Shown: in pieces, positions 1 through 5,893 of the stretch
Layout of the letters: the number at the start of each line of letters is the position of its first letter
How positions within the stretch are numbered: the first letter of the stretch is position 1
Assembly (NCBI GenBank): GCA_958349075.1
Contig: CATWBR010000234.1
Coordinates: 1-7,122, forward strand
From: an uncultured Clostridium sp.
GTDB taxonomy: Bacteria; Bacillota; Clostridia; Lachnospirales; Lachnospiraceae
Reading direction: 5' to 3'
Length of the DNA: 7,122 nt
Notes under the pieces: model-generated
Database searches by the model: none
Told to the model about the DNA's origin: nothing
Seen by the model: the letters and a program-made list of their open reading frames with translations, nothing else
Made by a program: the position numbers and the translations under genes

Positions 1-1106
1 CTACAAAAGCCATGATACCGTCGATGTTTTCAATTTCAGTAATCTGTATTGTATTATTCTGGAGCGGCCTGCTTCCTCCGAACGTGCTGGAGCTGGCAGG
101 TATAAGCACAACACTCGTTTATGTAATCTACTATTTGCAATTGCCCCACATGGGAGCGCTCATGAGCATGAGAGAGATGGCGGTCCAGTGGAAAACAATC
201 GTAATCTGTCTGGCCGGCCTGGTTGGAATGTGCGTTCTCAACGTAACGCTTGGAGCGCTGCTGTTAGGAAAGCTGGTAGTCCTGGCCGGAACGCCTCCGC
301 TGAGCGGCGGAATCGTGGCTTACATGATCGTAAGCGAAAAAGCCACGGCGATGGGCCGCACGGATTTGGCAACAATGGCTCTGGCGGTATTTGTATTACA
401 GAGTTTTGTGGGCTATCCGCTCACTTCCTTCTTCCTGAAAAAAGAGGCAAATCATCTGCTGAAAGGTTATAGGGAGGGTGTTTTAGAAGGTGAGAAAGAA
501 GCAATAAAAACAGACAAAAAGCCGATTTTACCGCAGCTTCCGGAAAAATACGCTACAACCAATACAGTCCTCTTCAAGGTGGCTGTTGCAGGCGTAATCG
601 GCATTCTTATCACCATCGTTACCAGAGAGTTCCTTTCACGTTATGTTATCCTTCTGATTACCGGCGTTATCCTTTCAGAAATCGGTTTTCTGGATCGCTC
701 GCCCCTTATTAAATCACAGGTGTTCGGTTTCTCAATGGTAGTAATTATTGGTTATGTTGTAGTTGCCGGTATCGGCGGAACAACCCCTGATGTTGTACTT
801 TCCTCACTTGTTCCGACAATCGGAGTTATCGTGATCGGTACGATCGGACTGGGAATTGGAGCAATGCTTGCAGGAAAATTGCTTGGATTCAGAAAAGAGA
901 TGGCGATTTCGGTTGCCCTTACGGCTCTTTACGGCTACCCGGGAACCTATATTCTTTCTCAGGAAAGCGTAAAAGCAGTAACCGAAGATGAGAAAGAAAA
1001 GGCATATCTGACTTCCAGAATCGAGCCGAAGATGATAGTCGGCGGATTTACAACGGTAACATTTGCATCCGTATTTGTCGCAAGTATCCTGGTGAAATTC
1101 TTCTAA
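1..1106 (+). CDS. Multi-pass membrane transporter-like protein, C-terminal part (5' end outside window)
   Basis: The reading frame is open to the left edge (codons from position 3), so the ATG at 12 is probably internal and some N-terminal residues are missing. Numbering from that Met, about ten hydrophobic segments fill residues 4-145 and 185-364. They are split by a charged, probably cytoplasmic linker (about 146-182). The two halves look like a repeat: GALLLGKL at 81-88 matches GAMLAGKL at 283-290. Each half also has a Gly/Pro-rich stretch typical of re-entrant or broken helices: GTPPLSGG at 93-100, and GGTTPD at 255-260 with GYPGTY at 308-313. This two-repeat plan is known from secondary carriers such as the glutamate:sodium (GltS/ESS) group, and a carboxylate or amino-acid carrier is my inference; I do not recognise the exact family or substrate. 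The C-terminus FVASILVKFF ends in the membrane. It stops 34 bp before a strong hairpin and converges on the lipoprotein gene. I am sure it is a real membrane protein gene and unsure of its function. Confidence 0.85.
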   Translation, partial: TKAMIPSMFSISVICIVLFWSGLLPPNVLELAGISTTLVYVIYYLQLPHMGALMSMREMAVQWKTIVICLAGLVGMCVLNVTLGALLLGKLVVLAGTPPLSGGIVAYMIVSEKATAMGRTDLATMALAVFVLQSFVGYPLTSFFLKKEANHLLKGYREGVLEGEKEAIKTDKKPILPQLPEKYATTNTVLFKVAVAGVIGILITIVTREFLSRYVILLITGVILSEIGFLDRSPLIKSQVFGFSMVVIIGYVVVAGIGGTTPDVVLSSLVPTIGVIVIGTIGLGIGAMLAGKLLGFRKEMAISVALTALYGYPGTYILSQESVKAVTEDEKEKAYLTSRIEPKMIVGGFTTVTFASVFVASILVKFF

Positions 1107-1140
1107 TATAAACCTGGGTATCATATCAAACTATAATTTA

Positions 1141-1180
1141 AAAGGCGTCATGTTCCCGGTCAGGGAATATGGCGCCTTTT
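1141..1180. terminator. Bidirectional terminator hairpin, 17-bp uninterrupted stem
   Basis: Bases 1141-1157 pair with 1163-1179 without a mismatch (15 Watson-Crick and two G-T pairs), closing a five-base loop GGTCA at 1158-1162. The plus-strand arm ends in TTTT (1177-1180). The minus-strand arm ends in TTTTAAATTATAG, which is also suitable for intrinsic termination. It begins 34 bp after the stop of the plus-strand transporter gene and lies 4 bp past the stop codon (1184-1186) of the minus-strand lipoprotein gene, so it probably serves both convergent transcripts. The U-tracts are short (four), so efficiency may rest mainly on the long stem. Confidence 0.85.
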
Positions 1181-1183
1181 GCG

Positions 1184-1681
1184 TCAGAACTCTTTGGATG
1201 CGTCAGACGTGCTTTCACTATCGGGAGCTTCGTTTATGCTGAAATGCTCAAACTGTGTCATATCGATGTCCGTAAGAGCCATATCGAACTTGAACGTAAT
1301 GTTGTCACCCCTGAATTCAAGGCGCCCCGCTCCTTTTTCCAGGTTGATCATGGTATCGATCTTTACTTTCCGCTGGTGGGAACGGCTGGTATCCAGTATT
1401 ACGACATCCTCATTTTCAGGGTTCACATATACAATCCGGACGGCTCCGGACAGGGAACTCAATTTGCCCTTCAATGTTATCTCTGTATTTTCCAAAGGAG
1501 TAATGTACAGAATATTGGAGGCGCCGTCTACTTTCGCCTTACCTGTGAAAGTATATTTGGCATCCTCGCCCTTTGCCGTAAAATCGTTGTAATAGCTTCC
1601 GGTGCTGAGCGTAAGGCCGCTGCAGGAGGTGAGACAGATAAACAGGAGGAAGCAGGAAAGGGACATAGCGATGTGTTTCAT
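1184..1681 (-). CDS. Small predicted lipoprotein, unrecognised family
   Basis: This encodes a 165-residue exported protein. The N-terminus is MKHIAMS followed by a hydrophobic core and a clear lipobox, LTSC at residues 17-20. Cys20 would therefore be lipid-modified by Lgt, the signal removed by LspA, and the protein anchored outside the cytoplasmic membrane. The start is supported by AAAGGAG at 1690-1696, eight bases upstream. The mature part (about 21-150) alternates polar and hydrophobic residues and is rich in Thr, Ile, Val and Gly, suggesting an all-beta fold. One visible motif region is the TLKGKLSSLSGAV stretch at about 68-80. The last 15 residues are Ser/Asp/Glu-rich and probably disordered. 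No enzyme motif or cysteine pair is seen. It has its own promoter region divergent from the MATE gene and its own terminator, so it is probably a single-gene unit. An overlapping plus-strand frame is open, but signal, lipobox, RBS and terminator all support the minus strand. Function unknown. Confidence 0.85.
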   Translation of the reverse strand: MKHIAMSLSCFLLFICLTSCSGLTLSTGSYYNDFTAKGEDAKYTFTGKAKVDGASNILYITPLENTEITLKGKLSSLSGAVRIVYVNPENEDVVILDTSRSHQRKVKIDTMINLEKGAGRLEFRGDNITFKFDMALTDIDMTQFEHFSINEAPDSESTSDASKEF

Positions 1682-1738
1682 AATGAATTCTCCTTTCTGG
1701 TGAGGGTAATGCGGAGGACGGATAAGTATTGCTTAGTT

Positions 1739-1744
1739 ATTATA
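1739..1744 (-). promoter_or_regulatory. Candidate -10 box for the lipoprotein gene
   Basis: On the minus strand these bases read TATAAT, a perfect sigma-A -10 hexamer, which would start RNA about 50 nt upstream of the lipoprotein start codon. No good -35 sits at 16-18 bp. The closest, TTGAAG at 1766-1771, is 21 bp away, and there is no TG extension. It is therefore a weak or activator-dependent promoter, or a chance match in AT-rich DNA. Confidence 0.3.
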
Positions 1745-1844
1745 ACGAGGTACTGCTGCGTTTTTCTTCAACACGCTTTGCGGAATACTACTTGTGAACA
1801 GTAACATGACTGAATCATATAAAATATCGGAAAATTGGAATCGG

Positions 1845-1873
1845 TTGTAATTTTATTTTACCCGTGTTACACT
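1845..1873 (+). promoter_or_regulatory. Candidate sigma-A promoter for the MATE gene (TTGTAA, 17 bp, TACACT)
   Basis: TTGTAA (1845-1850, four of six matches to consensus) is followed after exactly 17 bp by TACACT (1868-1873, four of six). TG at 1865-1866 forms an extended -10. Transcription would start near 1880, giving a leader of about 110 nt. A perfect TATAAT at 1898-1903 is an alternative -10, but its best -35 (ATGATT at 1874-1879, 18 bp) is poor. Either choice places the hairpins at 1915-1963 in the transcript. Confidence 0.45.
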
Positions 1874-1914
1874 ATGATTTATCAGGTCTTTTCGGGGTAT
1901 AATAGGAAAAAGGT

Positions 1915-1963
1915 ATTGTCCGCACAGCAGCCGGAGAGCGGCTTTGCCGCGGACGGTGGCAAA
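1915..1963 (+). promoter_or_regulatory. Structured leader of the MATE gene with mutually exclusive hairpins
   Basis: Two adjacent hairpins can form together: AGCCG 1929-1933 with CGGCT 1939-1943, and TTTGCCGC 1943-1950 with GTGGCAAA 1956-1963 (eight pairs, one G-U, loop GGACG; T1943 can be used by only one of them). A competing long-range stem pairs 1915-1923 with 1949-1957 (nine pairs, two G-U) and would break the second hairpin. No U-run follows, so this is not an intrinsic terminator. The ribosome binding site (1977-1981) lies just downstream and is not paired in either form. I do not recognise a known riboswitch class. Regulation is possible but unproven, and GC-rich DNA often gives such pairings by chance. 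Confidence 0.3.
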
Positions 1964-1989
1964 TAAACAGCGATACGGGAGATAGCGCC

Positions 1990-3396
1990 ATGGCAGCAGA
2001 AGATAAAACAGGAATAAAGAAAAAGAATGATATGATGACAGGACATCCGGGAAGGAGCCTGTTGTTTTTTGCCCTTCCGATGATACTGGGCAATCTTTTC
2101 CAGCAGTTTTATAATATTGTGGATTCGATTGTGGTGGGGAAATTCGTCAGCGAAGAAGCTTTGGCATCGGTCGGCGCATCCTATGCAATCACCAACGTTT
2201 TCATTGCAGTGGCCATAGGCGGCGGCGTGGGCAGCGCGGTAATTATATCCCAGTTTCTGGGGGCCGGGAAAAGCGGGAAGATGAAAACGGCGGTGTCCAC
2301 CACGCTTATTAATTTTCTCGTTATCAGCCTGCTTTTGGGTACAATAGGGCTGATTGGAAACGACTGGATTCTGCATCTTCTGAAGGTGCCCTCTAATGTA
2401 TTCGACGATGCAGCCGACTATCTGAGAATTTATTTTATTGGTCTGCCGTTTCTCTTTATGTATAATGTGCAGGCCTCCGTATTCAATTCTCTCGGCGATT
2501 CGCGTACCCCGCTGTATCTGCTGATTTTCTCATCGCTTCTGAACATTGTTCTGGATCTGATATTTGTAATCAGGTTCGGACTGGGAGTTAAGGGCGTGGC
2601 TTATGCAACTCTGATCGCACAGGGCATATCGGCCGTAATTTCCTTTGGCCTTCTGCTGCGTAAAATAAAAAAATATCCTCATGAACGGCAGGAATTCCAT
2701 TATTATGATGGGAAAATGCTGCATTCCATGACCAGGGTCGCAATACCGTCGATATTGCAGCAGTCGATTGTTAATATGGGGATACTGCTGGTTCAGTCGG
2801 TGGTCAATACATTTGGTTCGGCAGTTATGGCCGGTTATTCGGCGGGCACCAGGATAGAATCCCTGGCAATTGTGCCGATGACCGCGGTCGGCAATGCCAT
2901 GTCGACGTTTACGGCCCAGAATATGGGGGCCGGCAATGTAAAACGGGTCAAAGAAGGCTATCGCTTCTGTTACATTATACTGGGATGTTTTGCAGTGATA
3001 CTGTGCGTATCCATCCAGCTTTTCGGACACTCCTTTGTGTCTGCCTTCCTGGATGCGGATGCCAGCAGCGCGGCATTTGAGACAGGAATGTCCTATTCGG
3101 ATTTTATCTCGTTTTTCTTTATATTTATAGGGCTTAAGATGACGACCGACGGGCTTTTACGCGGCTCGGGCGATGTGGTGGCTTTTACAATCGCCAATCT
3201 GGCCAACTTAAGCATCAGGGTGTTTGTGGCCAATTATTTTGCTCCGAGATATGGAGTCGCATTCGTATGGTATGCCGTGCCGATTGGCTGGGCGGTTAAC
3301 TATATAATTTCTTTTTCCTGGTATCTGACCGGACACTGGAGCCGGATACGGCTGGTCGGCAGGAAGGGCGCCGAGGTCCGGGAAAGCGAAGGATAG
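1990..3396 (+). CDS. MATE family efflux transporter
   Basis: This 468-residue protein is the usual length for the multidrug and toxic compound extrusion family (NorM/DinF-like). These are 12-helix membrane antiporters that export cationic drugs or metabolites using a Na+ or H+ gradient. The two six-helix halves are visible. The first has LPMILGNLFQQFYNIVDSIVVG at 29-50 (a typical MATE helix 1), ALASVG at 57-62 and SQFLGAGK at 87-94. The second has MAGYSAGTRIE at 280-290, TAQNMGAGNVKR at 308-319 and LRGSGDV at 390-396. SLGDSRTP at 167-174 is the conserved loop after helix 4 or 5. The C-terminal tail is short and charged. The start is supported by GGGAG at 1977-1981, eight bases before ATG. The gene is divergent from the lipoprotein and followed after 50 bp by the DUF4026 gene, probably in one transcript. 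Substrate cannot be read from sequence, and no adjacent regulator gene is visible. No truncation is seen. Confidence 0.95.
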   Translation: MAAEDKTGIKKKNDMMTGHPGRSLLFFALPMILGNLFQQFYNIVDSIVVGKFVSEEALASVGASYAITNVFIAVAIGGGVGSAVIISQFLGAGKSGKMKTAVSTTLINFLVISLLLGTIGLIGNDWILHLLKVPSNVFDDAADYLRIYFIGLPFLFMYNVQASVFNSLGDSRTPLYLLIFSSLLNIVLDLIFVIRFGLGVKGVAYATLIAQGISAVISFGLLLRKIKKYPHERQEFHYYDGKMLHSMTRVAIPSILQQSIVNMGILLVQSVVNTFGSAVMAGYSAGTRIESLAIVPMTAVGNAMSTFTAQNMGAGNVKRVKEGYRFCYIILGCFAVILCVSIQLFGHSFVSAFLDADASSAAFETGMSYSDFISFFFIFIGLKMTTDGLLRGSGDVVAFTIANLANLSIRVFVANYFAPRYGVAFVWYAVPIGWAVNYIISFSWYLTGHWSRIRLVGRKGAEVRESEG

Positions 3397-3433
3397 CAGT
3401 GAGTCACACCAGATAATTGCAAATGAGAGGAAC

Positions 3434-3439
3434 AGGAGG
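3434..3439 (+). promoter_or_regulatory. Strong ribosome binding site fixing the DUF4026 start
   Basis: AGGAGG is followed after seven bases by ATG at 3447. Earlier in-frame starts (TTG 3417, ATG 3423) lie upstream of or too close to this site and have no equivalent, so 3447 is preferred. The site is stronger than the GGGAG of the upstream MATE gene, so the downstream protein may be translated more efficiently. Confidence 0.85.
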
Positions 3440-3446
3440 GCACAAC

Positions 3447-4688
3447 ATGAAAGAAAAATCGTACATGCTGGCAATACCGGGGCAGCAGGAGCCAGAGGGA
3501 AGGATGGAGGTGCTTGGAAGACTTAAGAATGCACCCGACTTCCGGGTGATCACGGCGGATATGGAGGACGAGGGCAGTATCGGACTGACGGTCGAATATG
3601 GGGGCCATCGATACAGAGCCACGGTTTATCCGACGGATTTTGAACTGCCGGAATTCTACCGCTGCCAGCACCTTTTCCCCGATGTGGATATAGAGGCGAT
3701 GGAGAACGCCGAGGGCGGCCTGGCGGTGGAGATGATGTTCGGGGAGGATGCCCTGGCGTCTTACCATCTCCAGTTGAAGATAATCCATGCCATTCTTCCC
3801 GATGCCGTCGCGGTTCTGGATGACAGCTCGGAGAAGATTCTTTCCGGCCATTGGGTGGCACTCGCTGCCGTATCTTCCGTGCCTCCGGCGCCGCGCTATA
3901 TCTATACGGCCCAGGCCGTGTCCGGAGACGATCCGATTGTCTGGCTCCATACCCATGGGCTGAACCGCTGCGGGATCTCGGAACTGGAAGTACTGAACTC
4001 CACGAAAGAAACCTACAACAGTCACTACAATGTTCTGGAGACAATGGCGAACCGCCTTCTGGAGCTTCAGGAGCCGCTGGAGCCGAAGGAACCGCTGTAC
4101 CTCGCCAGACTGACCGATCGGGCGGCGCTTATGACGACGCTGGTTCCCTGGGATGAGGCGGTAGCGCTGTATGACGATGATATGCTGGGAGGCAGAGACG
4201 ACCGGGCCGAAGGACATAATGAGAACACCAGCGCCATTTTTACATATGAGTCGAAAGCAGATTATGAAGAAGGAAAATACTCACCGATTTCCATATACGA
4301 CGAGATTCTTGAGAAAAATCCGATCTACTGGATTTCCACATCGGAGACGGAGCGGATGAAAGCGCTGGCGGCCGAGCGCGCCTCCTATATGCTCCGCGCC
4401 CTTTCGGACCAGGAAAACCACATCCTGATAAAGATTGGCCTCACGATTGATGAGGAGTATCAGGAAGAGAACAATACAAAGGAACATATCTGGTTTGAAC
4501 TGCTGGAAGCAAAAGACGGAAAACTTACGGGCAAACTGACACAGGAGCCGTATTATGTCGGCGGAATGCATCAGAACGATATCGGGACTTACACACTGGA
4601 TGATTTGACGGACTGGATTATCTTCACGCCCAAGCGGAGAATCACGCCGGACGATGTGTATATTATGGATTTGGAAGAGAAAGAGTAA
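3447..4688 (+). CDS. DUF4026-like protein with C-terminal DUF2314-like domain
   Basis: The 413-residue protein is acidic and has no signal peptide or membrane segment, so it is predicted cytoplasmic. Residues 1-320 resemble DUF4026 proteins of Bacillota, with an N-terminal alpha/beta part (about 1-130) and a core carrying WLHTHGLNRCGISELEVL around 166-183. The C-terminal part (about 325-405) fits DUF2314: HIWFELLEAKDGKLTGKL at 347-364, a Pro-containing strand (EPYYVGG), then LTDWIIFTP at 387-395. These assignments come from remembered family patterns, not a search. Neither domain has an established biochemical role that I know of. His168 and His170 might bind a ligand, but that is speculation. 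The gene lies 50 bp after the MATE gene with no terminator between, so co-transcription is likely, and it ends at a strong bidirectional terminator. Long antisense frames across it are coding shadows. I am confident it is a gene, moderately confident of the domain names, and cannot give a function. Confidence 0.85.
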   Translation: MKEKSYMLAIPGQQEPEGRMEVLGRLKNAPDFRVITADMEDEGSIGLTVEYGGHRYRATVYPTDFELPEFYRCQHLFPDVDIEAMENAEGGLAVEMMFGEDALASYHLQLKIIHAILPDAVAVLDDSSEKILSGHWVALAAVSSVPPAPRYIYTAQAVSGDDPIVWLHTHGLNRCGISELEVLNSTKETYNSHYNVLETMANRLLELQEPLEPKEPLYLARLTDRAALMTTLVPWDEAVALYDDDMLGGRDDRAEGHNENTSAIFTYESKADYEEGKYSPISIYDEILEKNPIYWISTSETERMKALAAERASYMLRALSDQENHILIKIGLTIDEEYQEENNTKEHIWFELLEAKDGKLTGKLTQEPYYVGGMHQNDIGTYTLDDLTDWIIFTPKRRITPDDVYIMDLEEKE

Positions 4689-4700
4689 AAGGTAAGTGTA

Positions 4701-4746
4701 AAAAGCCGGCGATGCCCGTAAATATCGGGTTGAATGCCGGCTTTTT
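4701..4746. terminator. Bidirectional rho-independent terminator
   Basis: AAAAGCCGGC (4701-4710) pairs perfectly with GCCGGCTTTT (4736-4745). A smaller inner stem, CCCG 4715-4718 with CGGG 4726-4729, is separated from it by an internal loop. The plus strand ends in five T (4742-4746). The minus strand also ends in five T (from 4704 to 4700). It starts 12 bp after the DUF4026 stop and lies 11 bp beyond the stop of the minus-strand DHHW gene, so it closes both convergent operons. Confidence 0.9.
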
Positions 4747-4757
4747 ATCTATTTCTA

Positions 4758-5858
4758 TTAAAACGCTCCGGGGGCCAGCTTCATCATATCTTCAGGAATT
4801 CTCCCCTGTTCCCGTTCCACCACCTCGTAAACCACCACATCCGGTTTATATTCCTCCAGCATGGAGGCGTCGAACGCCTGCCAATGGTAGAAATCCGTAT
4901 ACTGGAAATATTTATAAAGCGTCTGTGAAAGAGAATATCCGAAGGAGTCGCGGTACACTGCGACCCGGCGCGGATCGGGCGCTCCCGGCGTGACAAGGTG
5001 GGTGATGTTGCCGTCCCCGTTTACGTCCTCCCTGGCCGGTTCCAGTTCGTCATAGTAACCGCTTATGGCGGCGAGGGTATCATCGGTCCGTGATGCGGGC
5101 ATGTGGAACAGTTTCCCCAGATCCCCGACGCCGGAAGGGAGATAGGATACGGTCACATCGTCTATGGACACCGGAGTTCCTCCCAGGGCCTCAATCAGCA
5201 TCTGGTTGGTCACAAAACCGGCGGCATCGTTCCAGTGGGTGTCGGTCTTAAAGTACCACTTATAATCCCTGTTTTCCTTGAAATAGGGAGCAGGATCGAT
5301 TACCGTCACATTGCTGTGTCCCTTAATATAGGAAATCAACTCCTCGGAACGCGTGGGAGAACTGAGCTGCCGGCAGCTATCGGGAAGATATTCCCTGTAT
5401 ACAGACTCCTTGCTGGGCGGGAGTACGAGCAGAAATTCGATTCCCTGTGATTCAAAATAGTCGGCCGCCGTCCGGATGTGCGCGGTGATTGCTTCCAGGA
5501 CGGGCTGCGGATACCGGTTGATGCCGAGACAGTCTGCTATTGATGACCCTGCCGTATAGAAATACCAGCCGTCTTTCCCCTTCAATACCTGTGTGGAATC
5601 GGGATAATCGAACAAATCCAGGTTAAGCCTGGAATTGAGGGACAGAAAACGGTTTCGGAAGGCGGCATGGTCATTGATAAAACTATCCATTTCGGAAGGA
5701 AAATGTTCCAGATTCTCCGCGGACAATACCGGAAACTCTGCAAGCGTACGGTTCTCGTCACTTCCGGTATCCGATTCATTTTTCATAAGCGGGTACAGCA
5801 GGTTGGGCGCCAGAAGGCACAGCCAGAACCCGGCAATCATAATGATCTTTTTGTTCAT
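4758..5858 (-). CDS. DHHW (AlgJ/AlgX-like) membrane-anchored acyltransferase-type protein
   Basis: This is the likely partner of the MBOAT protein: an SGNH-like enzyme outside the membrane that transfers acyl groups, usually acetyl, to surface polysaccharide. The 366-residue protein starts MNKK followed by a hydrophobic segment (about 5-22) acting as signal anchor, with the rest extracellular. Family hallmarks appear in order: ENRTLAEFP (35-43), the FINDHAAFR region (60-68), KGKDGWYFY (93-101), the DTHW motif with Asp206 and His208, and YRDSFG with Ser305. These correspond to the Asp-His and Ser catalytic residues known in AlgX and AlgJ, so the protein looks active. DVNGDGNI at 278-285 resembles part of a calcium-binding loop. 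AAGGAG at 5867-5872 lies eight bases before ATG 5858 but only two before TTG 5864, so ATG is chosen. The gene follows the MBOAT gene by 27 bp in the same operon. The acceptor is unknown, and teichoic acid or another glycan is possible. Confidence 0.9.
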   Translation of the reverse strand: MNKKIIMIAGFWLCLLAPNLLYPLMKNESDTGSDENRTLAEFPVLSAENLEHFPSEMDSFINDHAAFRNRFLSLNSRLNLDLFDYPDSTQVLKGKDGWYFYTAGSSIADCLGINRYPQPVLEAITAHIRTAADYFESQGIEFLLVLPPSKESVYREYLPDSCRQLSSPTRSEELISYIKGHSNVTVIDPAPYFKENRDYKWYFKTDTHWNDAAGFVTNQMLIEALGGTPVSIDDVTVSYLPSGVGDLGKLFHMPASRTDDTLAAISGYYDELEPAREDVNGDGNITHLVTPGAPDPRRVAVYRDSFGYSLSQTLYKYFQYTDFYHWQAFDASMLEEYKPDVVVYEVVEREQGRIPEDMMKLAPGAF

Positions 5859-5866
5859 AAACAAAA

Positions 5867-5872
5867 CTCCTT
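5867..5872 (-). promoter_or_regulatory. Ribosome binding site fixing the DHHW start
   Basis: AAGGAG on the minus strand lies eight bases before ATG at 5858 and only two before the in-frame TTG at 5864. This supports initiation at 5858 and translation independent of the upstream MBOAT stop. Confidence 0.85.
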
Positions 5873-5873
5873 A

Positions 5874-5893
5874 TATCAGAACTTATCAGAACT
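5874..5893. repeat. Perfect 10-bp tandem duplication across the MBOAT stop codon
   Basis: TATCAGAACT occurs twice head-to-tail at 5874-5883 and 5884-5893. On the minus strand it reads AGTTCTGATA twice. The MBOAT-proximal copy contains the last residues and the TGA stop (directly followed by TAA), and the second copy makes up part of the short spacer before the DHHW ribosome binding site. It may be a slippage duplication or a chance short repeat. Confidence 0.8.

Larger units (their letters stand above)
1682..1989. other. Divergent intergenic region between lipoprotein and MATE genes
   Basis: This stretch of about 300 bp has no convincing gene. The centre (about 1801-1860) is AT-rich. It carries promoter candidates for both flanking genes and a structured leader in front of the MATE start (1915-1963). 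A 30-codon frame (1874-1966, +) lacks a ribosome binding site. No recognisable operator or known riboswitch class could be assigned by eye. Confidence 0.7.

Noticed and set aside
1169..1804. Plus-strand open frame of 211 codons over the lipoprotein gene
   Set aside because: It begins inside the 3' arm of the terminator hairpin, has no ribosome binding site, and its product has no coherent character. The minus strand has lipobox, RBS and terminator.
1864..1872. Palindromic GTGTTACAC in the MATE promoter and a similar GTGAGTCAC at 3399-3407
   Set aside because: The arms are only four bases and the two copies differ in their centres. Such palindromes are expected by chance, and no regulator gene is nearby.
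1938..1960. Possible guanidine-type (mini-ykkC) riboswitch, suggested by an ACGG in a hairpin before an efflux gene
   Set aside because: The ACGG is not in a properly closed tetraloop and the required second matching hairpin is absent.
1874..1966. Thirty-codon frame in the MATE leader (ATG 1874 to TAA 1964-1966)
   Set aside because: No Shine-Dalgarno sequence precedes the ATG, the frame overlaps both promoter candidates, and the preferred transcription start (about 1880) would leave out the ATG.
3300..4217. Minus-strand open frame of about 305 codons across the MATE/DUF4026 junction
   Set aside because: It is antisense to two well-supported genes, His/Arg/Pro-rich in a way typical of a complementary-strand shadow, and has no start signal.
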